From Theocolax elegans (Eukaryota > Arthropoda > Insecta > Hymenoptera > Cerocephalidae): a stretch of DNA of 64,000 nucleotides. Shown here in pieces: positions 37,669 to 50,000 of this stretch. Each line of letters starts with the position of its first letter. The first letter of the stretch is position 1. Below the pieces are notes generated by a model, which had not been told where the DNA came from, did not search any database, and saw only the letters and a program-made list of their open reading frames with translations. Made by a program: the position numbers and the translations under genes. The stretch spans positions 80,193,986 through 80,257,985 of the forward strand of contig CM047426.1 of NCBI GenBank assembly GCA_026168455.1, written 5' to 3'.

Positions 37669-38446
37669 GTGCCCTTTATACCTACGTAGATTAAATACTG
37701 CATTTGCTTTTAATTTATAAAATGCTATTTTTATATATTCCGCACATGTATATCGCTATATTATACAATTATTATAATTATAAGTAAAATGTATAATAGC
37801 CACTTGGATTAATTAGGTCGATCGTAATGACGGATTAGCCCAATAAACAAAGCTCATTTTTTGTTAATATATAAAGAAAATTTTAATTTATTTCACTTAA
37901 ACATTGGTTGATCCGATATATAGTAGTTTTTAGCTATTCAATACTCGGTGAAAAATGAACTGTCTTAGTCAGTTCAGTAGCAACCTATCAACAGTGATGG
38001 TCGAACCTTTGTTTTCATTAGCTTCTATAGTATTCACGAATTAATAAAATTATTAGTGTTACAGTTGGCTAAAAAATGTATAACTTAATGCTCGTGTTTT
38101 TAGTTCTAAAAAATGAATAATGAAAATTTCGTTATACAAAAAACATGGCGCCATAGTTAACAGAAAAAGCAAAAAAAATGCAAATTTTGCTCATTTACAA
38201 GTTTAAAAAAATTGCAGCTGGTTACGTATGGCGACTTAGGGGCTTAAACTTTATTAAAATTTATTAAATTAGATGTACTTTAAATGAACAACATTTCAAT
38301 AATGAAAGAAATGATAATTAATTAACAAATATGCAAAATAAAAATATTCCGGCATAAATACTAAAATGGTAAATGAAAAGTATAAGTGAATATATATATT
38401 GTTGCGTATGGAGAAGGTGATAGGAGAGGACCGAATAAAAAATTGA

Positions 38447-38519
38447 TCGGACGCCGGGACTCGAACCGAGGATCCGCGAGTTTCCAGTCACGAGACCTAA
38501 CCACTAGGCCACCGTCCGC
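38447..38519 (-). tRNA. tRNA-like gene or tRNA-derived SINE head
   Basis: The minus strand folds as a cloverleaf. The acceptor stem is CGGACG/CGTCCG (6 of 6 pairs), the D stem is GGCC/GGTC, the anticodon stem is CGTGA/TCGCG (5 pairs with one G-U), and the T stem has 4 of 5 pairs. An A box (TGGCCTAGTGGTTAGG) and a B box (GGTTCGAGTCC) are present. A T6 run starts 5 bases after the 3' end, a Pol III terminator. The oddities are an 8-base anticodon loop, CTGGAAAC, and G instead of U at position 8. The anticodon would be GGA or GAA depending on how the loop is read. These defects favour a pseudogene or SINE head over a working tRNA. Confidence 0.5.
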
Positions 38520-38834
38520 GATTACTTGTTGTAGTTGCATTCGTCATGATATTTCGCGTTTCGGTCATCCTACACCGTTCTCACACACGCGCCGATCCGC
38601 GCGTCGATGTTACGTACGTAACACCTCCGACGGCCGGAAATACGACGTCCTCGTCGTGTTTATTGTCATTATACCTCCGGATTATTTTATTCATCATTAC
38701 TCTTCTTTATCGACGCGTCTCTCGGATCCGCTGCGTGGAACTTCTGACTTCACGGGGACGAAACGCTATATTTCTTTATTTTCGAGGCTCGTTCGCTCGG
38801 TATACTTAATTATTATTTTTTCTTCATTAATTAG

Positions 38835-38958
38835 ACCACGGAGGATAATGTAGGAAATGATTTTACGTGGGTTCGTTCACTCGAGAGAGATACCAGCAGT
38901 GAATTAGTGGATTCTACTCTCCCCACAAGGGATGCCATTTATGTTGCGTATGGAGAAG
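38835..38958 (+). other. Exon-like block of 124 bp
   Basis: A pyrimidine-rich tract and TTAATTAG end at 38834, and AAG followed by GTGA (donor-like) comes after 38958. In the phase starting at the first base, 41 codons are open, beginning TTEDNVGNDFTWVRSLERDT and ending AIYVAYGE. The upstream TAG is in frame, so the block would need splicing. The copy at 37545-37668 is identical while the flanks differ, which fits constraint or a local consensus effect. The direct repeat at its 3' end raises the chance that it is part of a retroposon. The DFTWV...YVAYGEG pattern vaguely recalls DM9-type repeats, but I do not assign it. Confidence 0.3.
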
Positions 38959-39671
38959 GTGACACTTTAAGATTAGTTTACAATACTGCATTTGCCTTTT
39001 ATTTATAAATGCTATTTTTATATCTTCCGACCAATGTAATATCGCTATATTTTATACCCCAATTTATTATATTATAAGTAAAATGTTATAATAGCCCACT
39101 TGGATTATTAGGTCGATCGTAATGACGGATTAGCCCCATAAACAAAGCTCATTTTTGTTAATATATAAAGAAAATTTTAATTTATTTCACTTAAACATTG
39201 GCTTGATGCCGATAGATAGTAGTTTTAGGCTATTCAATACTCGGGTGAAAAATGAACTGTCTTAGTCAGTTCAGTAGCAACCTATCAACAGTGATGGTCG
39301 AACCTTTGTTTTCATTAGCTTCTATAGTATTCACGAATTAATAAAATTATTAGTGTTACAGTTGGCTAAAAAATGTATAACTTAATGCTCGTGTTTTTAG
39401 TTCTAAAAAATGAATAATGAAAATTTCGTTATACAAAAAACATGGCGCCATAGTTAACAGAAAAAGCAAAAAAAATGCAAATTTTGCTCATTTACAAGTT
39501 TAAAAAAATTGCAGCTGGTTACGTATGGCGACTTAGGGACTTAAACTTTGTTAAAATTTATTAAATTAGATGTACTTTGAATGAACAACATTTCAATAAT
39601 GAAAGAAATGATAATTAATTAACAAATATGCAAAATAAAAATATTCCGGCATAAATACTAAAATGGTAAAT

Positions 39672-40470
39672 TTTGTGGTATCATCGCGGATATAAATTTT
39701 CGGTGCAATACATTCGTTTATTTACATATTTTACAATTAAATATTTTACAATCACGAGAACCGATAAAAAAGTAGCGAACATCGCTTTAACTGACGGTAA
39801 ATTTTCGCACGCTCGTTACACCGACTATATACGCGCTATCGACAAACCTCGGTCCTTCTTTTATTACCCACCTTTTACTCCGCATCACCCCTCACGAATC
39901 AGCGGTTTTCCGCTGCCCCTCCGAAAACGAAAGTAGATCGAACGTCTCCCAAAGCTATTCGATCTCGGAATTAAAAGTCCCGCGAACGAATTTAAGTTCG
40001 GTGAAAAAAAAATCGAGCCTATATGTACCTCCGCGTGAGCACGCGGGGATTACCAGGGGAAGTCGAAAGAAGAAGAGGTGGAGGTAGAAGAGGTGGAGCG
40101 GGAGTAGTGGGAGGAGGAGGTGGAGGCGGGGGAGAGGTCGGCTGCTCTCCGTGTCGGAGCTCACAGCCGGAGATAAGATAAGGGTGAGAAATCGCGGTGT
40201 TCCTGAATGCGGTAACATTAGAGCTCGGCCTCCCTTCCTCGTGCTTCCTTTACCGCGCCGCCCTTCTCTATTTCCTACGTACGAGCGAGTGTGCCTCTGG
40301 ACGATTAGGAATTTTGGCGGGTTTAATGGAATCTGCCGGCGAGAATTCGCGCGAGGAATGATTGATTTTCGAGAGCGTTATCGCGCTCTCTTTAATTCTG
40401 AACTATTTTTTTTTGGCAACAGTGTCGTGTGAGTTTCTGCGGTAACTTTGTGTTGCGTGGATTGGCACGA
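39672..40470. other. GC-rich island with GGA/GGT tract
   Basis: Plus-strand frame 39673-39936 (87 codons, ending LPLRKRK) follows an AT-rich start and becomes GC-rich. A purine tract of GGA/GGT/GAA triplets covers about 40066-40136, and a 93-codon frame follows with a donor-like GGGTGAGA near 40183. The minus strand is open over the triplet repeat as well. A CpG-rich promoter or 5' exon is possible but nothing settles it. Confidence 0.3.
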
Positions 40471-42720
40471 GAGAGGAGTGTCTCTAATGAACTATCGACT
40501 TTTTTCATCGGTAAAATACCTTTAATCGTAAAAGGAAATTACTGAATTTTAATCGTTTACCTGACTGCTACTTAACATCGTAACACCAATTTGTATTTCA
40601 TATTAATTACCATTTTATTATTAGGCTCTCTAGTAAGAGTTCTTTCCTAAGCGCAATTTATTAATTAATATATCAAATATTATAGAAATATAGTAAACAC
40701 TAGAAATTTTATAATAAGAATTATGTAAACAAATTATTGTTATATAATTATTGAAAAATGTATTCTCCTCGATAAATGATATAGACTGAAAAATCGCATT
40801 AAACAACTTCTAATTTTTGTACAGTGAAATCTTTCTTTAGATATAATTATGTGGACGAGAAAAAATAATTAATGAAATATTAATCACTTTTGCTATGCGA
40901 GATACATAACATTAACTCAGTAGTAGACCAGTTATTAAAAATGACTATTAGTTTTTCTGGAAAAAGAAGTTCTAAACGTCTACTGAGCATGTGGTTAAGT
41001 TGGGAGTTTTAAAACGTAACGTGATGCGTTTCACGGTCATTTCGGATTTGTCAGAAAATTTATTACAAGCCGTGATACTTGATACACCACGGTGTTTCAG
41101 ATTACTAGTGATTCATTGACTTTATCTTTCGCCAAATTAATTATTAATTAGTACTTTTTTATTGTCATACTGTTCAAAAGTAAATGTTATTTATTTATTT
41201 CCGCAATTGAGTAATCGATATATCGATATAGTTAAATAAAAAAGACAGTGAATGTACAAAGCAATTACGAGCACCTAAATTCAAAGTTAATTAGTCAATA
41301 AATTAAAGATTCGGGTATAAAGTTTAATAATTTAATTATCTCATCTTTCTTCGTCTATATATCTTATTAACAGTACATTTTTCGATTGAAATAATAATAA
41401 TATAAATCAGTTTGTTCACTAAAAATTTTTGAAATTTTTCCTTGTAACGAAATTCAGAAAACTAATATCATACTAGTTCCATACATATGCTTTATAAGTC
41501 TATTCGCAATCCATCTTAACAATCTAGTTCTACAAGTTCTGAAAAAATCTATCGTAGATTATTTTACATTTATATGTAATAAATGAAAGTTTGTATGAAT
41601 GCGCTTTAAACAAACAATGATATATGGGTACGAATTTTTATTATCTTGTACGTTTGAAAAGAACACTTTCCCATCGTCATAATAATCCTGAGGTATTAAA
41701 ATGCGGAAAACGAGAAGATTTTAGCCCTTCATGGAACAACTTACTGAAAGTAGATACTGGTTGAGTTTGGTAAGACAACGTGTATTTAAAGTCTTGCGTC
41801 TACTTTCTCTCTAATACGAGTTGAAAATTATGTCGTTCTAGAACTCTCCGCACCATTATACTAGAGTTCCTAGCTTGTATGCATTAATAATAATACGAGT
41901 GAAAGGTTCTTTTTTTCTGAAATTCATACGTTTTCTATCTGAAAAAAATGGTATCACGACGAAGAAGAAAAGGTTGCACTCTCAAAGCCGAGATAATCCA
42001 TGCCCATGGGCATTCGCCTTTTGTGTTTAAGAGAGAATACAACCTCTTTTTTCCTTACGTACCTACTCTTCTTTTCCTTCACGTTACACTTTCCTTGTGT
42101 GCGGTTGAAAGGTTCACGAAATCGTGTTAAATTTATGCCGGTGGTGGAAAAATGTATGCTACACGTTCATCCAAATATTTTTGGAAACAATATAACCCAC
42201 CGTAATTTTGGCCATATTTTGACTATAAACCGTAGTACGGTCAATCACTATTGTTTAGGTATTTTGTTGAAATGTTATAAATGTTCTCCCGCATGTTTTT
42301 TACATCATTTCTGTATTTATTTAATACTTTTACAGTTAATTCTAACAAAGAAAATGTTTGTTTAGTTAAGAAACAAAGCAGAGATGAAAATCACACGTTT
42401 GTTCTTGCTGCCAACTGGAACGTAAACAATGAAAAAACTGAAATTTTACCAGAAGCACGTTAGAACTGTATATTTAGCCGTCTTGATTATCTTAAAGTAA
42501 ACGAATTATCTTCATTATGGTTCTTTTTTTTCAAATTGAAAACGCTTGTTTACATTTCTTTGAAGCTTTACAACGTCAGTTAATTGTTCGTTAAATTCGA
42601 AACAAAGCAGTTACGTTGGAGAAATTCAAAAGGAAACTTTCTGTATTATTATGGAACTACAAATTTTCCCCCGTGTAAGTGAGCAAAAGTTTAATTCGAA
42701 AATTATGTAAAATTTTCACG
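40471..42720. other. AT-rich spacer
   Basis: No gene is supported. A small GC-moderate patch at about 41945-42130 contains a 60-codon frame (MVSRRRRKGCTLK...) without splice support. Confidence 0.4.
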
Positions 42721-42941
42721 TGATGTATAACGCGGGAGCGCGAATTTTCGTGAAAACTTAGAGTCCGGCGAAACAAAAGAAAGTCAAAAAGAAATAAGCT
42801 CCCTGAATTCAAATGGATTCCCAACAGTTTACCTTTATTCCTGACACTTCTCTCTTACATTTTTTCACACCCAGCATTAAAACGGCTTAGCCGAAGCTAA
42901 ACCTCAACAGGGCGCTTCACTCGATAACCTATATTCTGCTC

Positions 42942-42987
<46 letters not shown>

Positions 42988-43370
42988 GGCGGAAGGGAGG
43001 GAGGGAGGGAGGGAGTCGGCGATGTAACGCCAGATTAACGCTCGAGATATACGTCTAGCTCGTGTTTGCGTACGTGTGGGTGACCATCGATCAAACGTGC
43101 GCGCGATGAGACGCGTCGAATTTCGACGTTAAAGAAACGCGAGTTGCCCTATACGATATACCTCTATAAGGGCGGACCCTGTGTCGTGTCTGGTTTTCTG
43201 AAGTGCCTGGTTATAACTTGTTTCGGGGTTATAAATCACGCGGTCTCAACCTCAGTTGTGAATCAATGCGTGCCCATCAGATTTTTCGGAATTTCGCTTG
43301 GCTTTTTATTTTCCTCTTGGATATACACGTTGGATTTGTATATATTTATTCATGATTAACGTATAGCGTT
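42721..43370. other. GC-rich island with GA and GGGA microsatellites
   Basis: (GA)n covers about 42947-42984 and (GGGA)n about 42993-43016. Downstream are CTATAAGGG (about 43163), TATAAA (43230) and a TCAGTT (43252), in promoter-like order but with spacing of about 24 bases from TATA to initiator, shorter than usual. A 71-codon frame at 43144-43359 overlaps these signals. GA tracts are common near insect promoters, so regulatory DNA is plausible. Confidence 0.3.
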
Positions 43371-44340
43371 TTATTGTTCGATCGATATTTTGAATACAGA
43401 GTAAGCGGATGTAAACATCAAAAATTAAAAATGAGATTTATTATAGAACCACCGTGATTTATGTAAGCATTTTTTAAAGGTACATTTTTCTTTCATGATA
43501 TACACTATTTTTATTAATAAATTTACATCTCTCGTTAACTAATTTTGGTGAAAATTGTGATTTAGTCTGTTTTAATAAACAATTATGAGTAAAATTGGTA
43601 ATATGATTGAAAACAATATAGTTATTTTAAAAGTGTACAATATAATAATAAATGATTTAATTATTGTATAATAAAAGTAATTCTACTAAAAATGAATTTC
43701 TGTGCTTACTAGTTATTATGACATCAATATGGGTATTTATATGTATTTGAATTGTTAATTTGAAACGAATAATTAAATTATATTTTTAAATGAAGATTTG
43801 TTTTATTTTTCGGTGTTTTATTAGTGAAAACAATTTTCGTTAAAATACTGTGGACAGACGCTAAAATTTTTTTGTTTGATTGAAAATGAACAAAAAATAT
43901 TCTGAAGAGAGAAAATAGTATATTTCGTATACAGTTGACAGATTATTGTCGACTTGATAAAATTTTATTTAATCAATTGTACTATATAATTTTGTAATTC
44001 TCAATAAAACTTTAAAAAATTAAGACAATAAATTCTTAACAAACAAAAAAATAATGGTTCCAATAATTGTTGTTGTTGATTACAGTGATCCCGAATATTT
44101 AACCTTTTATATGTATGGAACGAATATTGAATATTTATAAAACTGAATGTTCTTATATGTGTGTATAAAGTAAACAGTAAAATGTTAAAAGTAAAAACGA
44201 CAAATGGAAGATATAACAAGTAAAAGATATAAACGAGTTGAACGAGAATGTAGAATAGAAAAGGTATAGTCACACCATCACTAGGCCAACATCCCCTAAA
44301 CACAAGCCAATTCGATGTAGGAAAAGAATAACAAATCACA
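43371..44340. other. AT-rich spacer
   Basis: No supported feature. Minus-strand frame 44001-44339 is F/Y/L-rich and probably chance. Confidence 0.4.
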
Positions 44341-44730
44341 GGATTGCGTAGTTAGGTATAGGTATAGGAAGGTATAGGGGTTGGTACATCGACGTGTGTC
44401 CCCATCGGCCGGAAATGCAAATGGTGTGTACCCCCTCCAGACGTCATCATCGGTATGCGGCAAGAAGCGAGCGGCATGGCGCACGCACGGAACGTACGCG
44501 CATACAAAGGGGGTGGGCCTCGTGTGCAATGTTCAATTTACTTAAAACCCCCCGAGCTGCGCCCGTTGATTGCGAGGCCAGAGGGCACGTGTCGAGATCC
44601 AATTGCGCTCAGACACGCCTGGCATGAGCGTTTCGCGTTTGCCCCTTGCGTTGCGCGAACATAGACGCGCGACTTTTTGCCTCGGGCTTCATGCGAGTTA
44701 CGCTCTCTATCTACAGTTTTGATTCGTCTT
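44341..44730. other. GC-rich island, possible regulatory DNA
   Basis: Starts with a GGTATA hexamer repeat at about 44354-44382, then strongly CpG-rich DNA. It includes an octamer-like ATGCAAAT (44415) and an ACGTCATCATC cyclic-AMP-element-like motif (about 44441). Frames of 69-77 codons are open on both strands. No splice pair was found. Confidence 0.35.
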
Positions 44731-45253
44731 TTCGTCCTTTCGGTTTACAATTGTCAATTCGAAATTCGCATCTTTTGGGCTACCGATAATGCGTTCCACT
44801 GAATATAATACTCTCCAACTCTTTACTTCTTTCTACTCAGATTCACCCTCGCTTGGTGTTGAAATTCCTTGATTTAGGTTCAACAAATTTTTACCTTAAA
44901 ATACGTTCGAGTTAATTACTTACAGCAAGTGAAATATTTATAACATTTCTTAAATCCTCTTTTCAGTATACAAATTATAGCTTAGTAATAATATATATAT
45001 GAATATTCGTATTCTTTAGGTAACGGTGCTAAAATATGTACGACTAACAAGGAGGAGTAGCACGGAACTTTTTAACAAATTTGGACACTGTTTTTTGGTA
45101 CACAGATGTTAAAAAATTAATGAAAAATTGTGAAAAAATATAATTTAGTTTAATCACTGACAATCCGGAACAAAGTAAAGGTAGACATTCAAACTCAAAT
45201 CCAGTAAAAAATTGAGAATTAAATATACGATGTGAAGAATGTGAAGATGAAAA
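44731..45253. other. AT-rich spacer
   Basis: No supported feature. Confidence 0.5.
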
Positions 45254-45389
45254 GGCTCAAATATCTCTATTTGGTCAGAGTTATCGCAGAAATAAAAGTT
45301 AGATGAAATTTGTGCCCAAAATTAAGATACTTCAGCTTCTTTTATTCAAAAGAACTAACTTTCCAAAGTTTTAACGAAATCTTTGAGCC
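45254..45389. mobile_element. 136-bp MITE-like unit
   Basis: Ends match as inverted repeats: GGCTCAAATATCTC at 45254-45267 and GAAATCTTTGAGCC at 45376-45389 (12 of 14 positions). The inside is non-coding and contains gagttatcgcag, a phrase typical of transposon interiors. No target duplication is clear, so chance pairing of short ends remains possible. Confidence 0.35.
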
Positions 45390-46600
45390 AGAGAAAAGAA
45401 CCCCTCTTTATAAGTAGGATATGAATTATTGTTAAATAAAATAATTCCAATGATACACGTTACATATTTTTCTAAAAGAAACGTAAGTGAGAAATATATA
45501 CGATATAACGTACAATTGGTAAAACGAATATCTGCAGCTTATTTTCCTTCCCTTTACTACACAAGAACGGAAATTCGGTCATGAGATTGCGAATATGTAC
45601 GGGAAACATTTTTTTGTGCTACTTTCCTTTTATTTCCTTTTTTATCTCAAAGAGGTGGATGTAAGATTCGCGGCGAGACTAATGTCGAGGTGTCAAGAGG
45701 TACGCTTTTTCGAATGAGAGATCATAGAGTTGCGTGAAGGTAGGCACTTTGATTACATCACTACTAGTTTCTTTCTTTATTTCTTTGTTTGAATAATTAG
45801 GTGTTTCAAATGGCTCTAGGAACAAGTTTGTTATCTAACTGATACGAAGTTTGTGATAGCCAACTGATCGAATAAGTCATTTTACTTGGTAACGCAATTA
45901 TAAATTCTAATTAAATATAATTTAATTTGAAATGTTCTTTAATTGTATTTCCCATAGCTGCATGTACAATTTATCCGCTATTTGTTTTCATTAAATATAG
46001 TACTGTAATTTAAAATGTTTAAACGTTTCAATTTTTTATTATAAGATCGTACAATGTTTAAGCACAAGCAACGTCAAATAACGAAATAAGAATCTGACGG
46101 CTCACTTACCTAATCTACTGATTCGCTGTCGCATTATCATGCTATACGGAGATTTAAAATTGTGTTATAATTTATTTTATTGTATATCTAATTATCAATT
46201 GTAAATAGAACGAGATACTTTATATTATTTTAAAAAAAATTTCAAATAATGTATAGCTTCTCTTTGAGCATACAAATCTTTAAATGTATAATATAGAAAG
46301 AATGAAGGTATATGTCGAATAGTGACATAAATAACGTAGAAGCTTCTGTAAATTACATTTTGAAGAGGAAAATACTTGTATTCACTACGCATAATTGAAA
46401 GAATTCGCGGTAATGAATTTCTTGATTATAGAATGCACTCTAATTATTCATCTCATTACTCCCGGACTCGAAAATAGAGAAAAGAAAACAACCTCGCTAA
46501 CTCTCACTTCTACTTTTCGTGTATATACATTATATATATGCACATGCACATATACCTCATCTCCAACTTCTCTTTTACTATAAATTATAACAATTTCCCG
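45390..46600. other. AT-rich spacer
   Basis: A slightly GC-richer patch at 45640-45740 was examined without result. The minus-strand donor-like site near 46107 (AG, GTAAGTGAGC) has no matching open exon. Confidence 0.4.
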
Positions 46601-46938
46601 TTGCCTCTCGAATGATCAAAAGTAGTAGTTACCGAGCAACAAATCTATAGTTGACTTACACATAAATTAGCAACGAGGCCTTTTCTCAACGATAATAATC
46701 GAACTAATTAATTATTATTCGGGGAAACTTGGTGAAACCAGAAGTTTCCGCCACTGATAGCTACCTATTTTCCATGACGTGCTTTTGGCTGCTACGATCA
46801 AAGCTGAGAGAAAGGGGTGGGAGGCTGCTTTTTGAAGAATCTTATTAGCATGCTATTACGACAGTCCGATAACCATGCACGGGGGGAGCTCTCGTGAGCT
46901 TCCCTTTGAAAACTGGCATCGCCTGGTCTTTTTCCGAT

Positions 46939-46979
<41 letters not shown>

Positions 46980-47060
46980 ACCCTCTCTTTATATCTATAA
47001 TAAAACTCACGTCTTTGTGGGTGCGGATGAAAAGATCACAAGTATGTGCGTAATTTACGT
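46601..47060. other. GC-moderate island with TC microsatellite
   Basis: TC run at about 46939-46979, interrupted once. A short imperfect hairpin, GGGAGCTCTCGTGAGCTTCCC split across 46885-46906, lies before it. The 64-codon frame spanning the TC run encodes S/L repeats and is not a gene. Confidence 0.5.
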
Positions 47061-50000
47061 TTTCCTCGTCTATCGGCATGTTTTATAGATATTTTACGTA
47101 AAGAAGCATACGTAACATAGTCAATAGAATGTATGTTATTATTTATTGTTATAGTTATCGTATCATAACAAATTAAATGATAAAATAAGTCAACAAATTT
47201 TATATACCATTATTTATCATTAAACGATTTAACTTTTAAGAAAACATAGACTGTTTCATATAAAACCAAACAATAAAGTCTATTTACAGATTTTTAATAG
47301 TTACTGTCATTATATTGAAACGGTGCTTTTTGAAATAGTGTATAAAAATGTGTATTCCTACATTTTGCTACTCAACAACTTAATATTTGTTCAAAAATTT
47401 AACGAACAAATCGAATATATTGACATTCGTATAAGGTGACTTGAAACATATACTAAACTATATTTAGACATTATATTATCACAGCAATACTTCTAATAAT
47501 TTTTATTTTCTAAAATTTAATATGCGTTGTATTCAAAGGTAAATTTACAATTTTATAAGACCAAGTTAAAACAGAAAAATAGTAAACGTTATAATAAATA
47601 TAATATGCATATAAAAAATTTTTTTCTTTAATTATTTTATAATTGATTGCATTATTATTAGTTAATGTAGTTAAACTACATATTTTCGATTCGTATTTTT
47701 ACAGTAATAACATTCTGCACGGGAAATTGTATTTCTTTACGTTGTAGAAGATGAATCGTGTAACCGAGGATATTTTGACACTTTCCACCTTATCCAATAA
47801 CCTGCAATGTGATTTTGAAATAGAAACAGATTTCGGTAGTAAGCAGTAAACTCGCTATCAAAGTAATATTTTTGGTATAAACATACATTTATAACATAGT
47901 GTGTATTTATATTAAATTTATATGTAAAACGAAATTTTTCGTTAACCGATTCACTATATAACTTAGATCCAATATTATTTTTTATAACATATAAATTCAA
48001 TGCTGCATCTGATGATATATTGCAGGTCTACTTTTTTCTTTTTTGAAAAGAATGCGTATTCTTCAAATAAAACCAATTCACTATGTTCGCGACTTTACTA
48101 TTCCGACGATATCGGATTCTTATTTTTCGTTGACGAGCTAGGAGAAATAAAAGAATTTCTTTTCCAATTGCAATCTTTTTTCACCGGTCGTAGCATGAAT
48201 ATGAAAAGAATGCGAAAAATTCATCTAATTTTAGAATACTTTCCATCGAATCGTTATCCTGTAAAGCGAACGGTGGATAACTTTGCCGGCTCTCCACGCG
48301 TAGGGAGAAGGAAGAGGCGGAGGATCGAGGGCACCGCAACTCTATACCTATAGATCTTCCACCCGGGGCTTTTTTATGCCCTTGGCAATTTTAACTTTTA
48401 AATGGAACGGACTTCTATCGAGGGCGAGAGAGATAGAGAGAAGGTTTTCGCGCCTTCTAGATCAACACCAACCTTTAACTACACTTATTTAATGCCTTCT
48501 TTATTCGGATAAAATAATTTTTTTTGCTTTAAATCATCCTAGGGAATTGGTTCTTGCAAAATAAAATCTCTATTGATTATTAAGTCTTTGGTTATTCAGC
48601 TTATACAACATATTAGAATCTGTAGTAAAATAAATGCGATCATAATTAACAAATTGTAGTCCAATATGAATTATCATCTAAAAATGCCAAATTTTGGATT
48701 CAAAATTTGAAACGTTATTTATCCATTTTTTCCATAGTAATTTTATTTTATTTTTTTGTTTGATTGCATATTATATTTATTTTTTTAAGCTGTAAGTAAA
48801 ACAATGTAAAACCGATTTTTTGTTTTGGCTTATTCCATTCGCATCAATGCACCCCCCGGCAACCTCTCTGTTATTAGTTAACAATTAAAAATAATATTGT
48901 TACATACGAATTCTACGCGAGTTATTGTATTATATATTTTTATATCTTTATACATTATTAAATATTCTTTATACCACACTATTGTTTTATTTAACAAATT
49001 ATTGTAATATGTTTCTTTAAGAATAAATATATATTATTCAATCAATCTCTTTTTATTTATATATAAGAGAGAGAAATTACTAGGTATTTCATAAGATATT
49101 TACCAACGCATGAAGTCTTCATTGTAATGATGTTAATGACATTGTACTACGATTCCTATTCTTGTACAATAATGTAGATAATGAACTTGTTCCTAATACA
49201 CCTTACGTCAGCGAGATAAACTAACGATAAATTTCACTTAGTGTGGGCTTACCGCGTAAAAGTTGACTATATTTTTATAAGATTTTTTATTGTAATGTAA
49301 ATCCTTTTGTGTATAACTATTTTTATCGTTACTAAATATGTGGTATATGGTTCCATATGTCATTTCGTAATATTTATTTACAATTGAAGAAGTTTATATG
49401 AATTAACTATATTGCATTAGAAAATGATTGTAATTGGAAAAATAAGTAAAATGGATACCATGTATGCGAAACACAAAATTTCAAAAAGTAAGTATAAGAA
49501 AATGAGTCAATTAGATGACGTTAATGTATACACAAAATATAAAAATTTAATTTGAATTTTTACCTTACCCACATTTTCCCAAAAAATTTTTTTTAAAGAA
49601 TGTAACGTGATGATGTAAATTAAAAGATGAGCCAGAATTTGTACGTTTGCAGACGTTCTCACACTTATGAGGATTCCCTTTAATTAAATTTTATTCATTT
49701 TTCTGTCATATTTAATGTATTTAATCTGCATTTTTAAATAAGTTTTTGCAATCTGAGATACTCCAAATGCAAGTGGTGGATAAAACGCAGACAATTAATC
49801 ATGTTAAATAAGTAATGAATAATCTAAGTCGCGTAAAATAATGTAATTAAATTAATTTTATAAAAGAGTGACACAAGAAATTGATAATGTTAACCTCTAC
49901 AAACAGCAGCAGATGTATTTCACTGGACTACTTCCTACTTCCTGCTCAGATTAAAATTTTCCCGAAGTAAAGGCAATTGTTGTTTCATTTTTACGCCTAG
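47061..50000. other. AT-rich spacer with one GC patch
   Basis: 48240-48480 is moderately GC-rich. The 117-codon plus-strand frame at 48000-48353 begins in AT-rich DNA and ends there, without splice support. The rest is AT-rich and empty as far as I can see. Confidence 0.4.

Larger units (their letters stand above)
37140..38374. repeat. Local duplication E, copy 1
   Basis: Partner of 38368-39671 (offset about 1.23-1.30 kb), meeting it at a shared atggtaaat. It lacks about 66 bp present in copy 2 (about 38400-38466), including part of the tRNA-like unit. The stretch 37670-37940 aligns poorly with copy 2, with many small indels. From about 37945 onward the copies are nearly identical, so errors are concentrated in one patch. 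Confidence 0.9.
38401..38962. repeat. 20-bp direct repeats enclosing 522 bp
   Basis: GTTGCGTATGGAGAAGGTGA occurs at 38401-38420 and 38943-38962 and, in 19 of 20 bases, at 37653-37671. The pair could be the target duplication of a 522-bp retroposon. Against this, the tRNA-like unit sits at the wrong end for a simple SINE. The pair could also mark a misassembly point or a partial exon duplication, because the same frame (VAYGEG) is read through both copies. Confidence 0.5.
38368..39671. repeat. Local duplication E, copy 2
   Basis: Second copy, more complete at its left end. It contains the whole tRNA-like unit and two copies of a 20-bp direct repeat (38401-38420, 38943-38962). Doubled C or G residues relative to copy 1 near 39050-39245 suggest base-calling differences. 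Confidence 0.9.

Noticed and set aside
38386..38853. 155-codon plus-strand open frame as a protein
   Set aside because: It runs through the reverse strand of the tRNA-like unit, and the equivalent frame in copy 1 is not intact. It is a by-product of GC-rich repeat sequence.
44270..44310. A second tRNA-related sequence (minus-strand TGGCCTAGTGATGG)
   Set aside because: Only an A-box-like word is present. No B box, stems or terminator follow.
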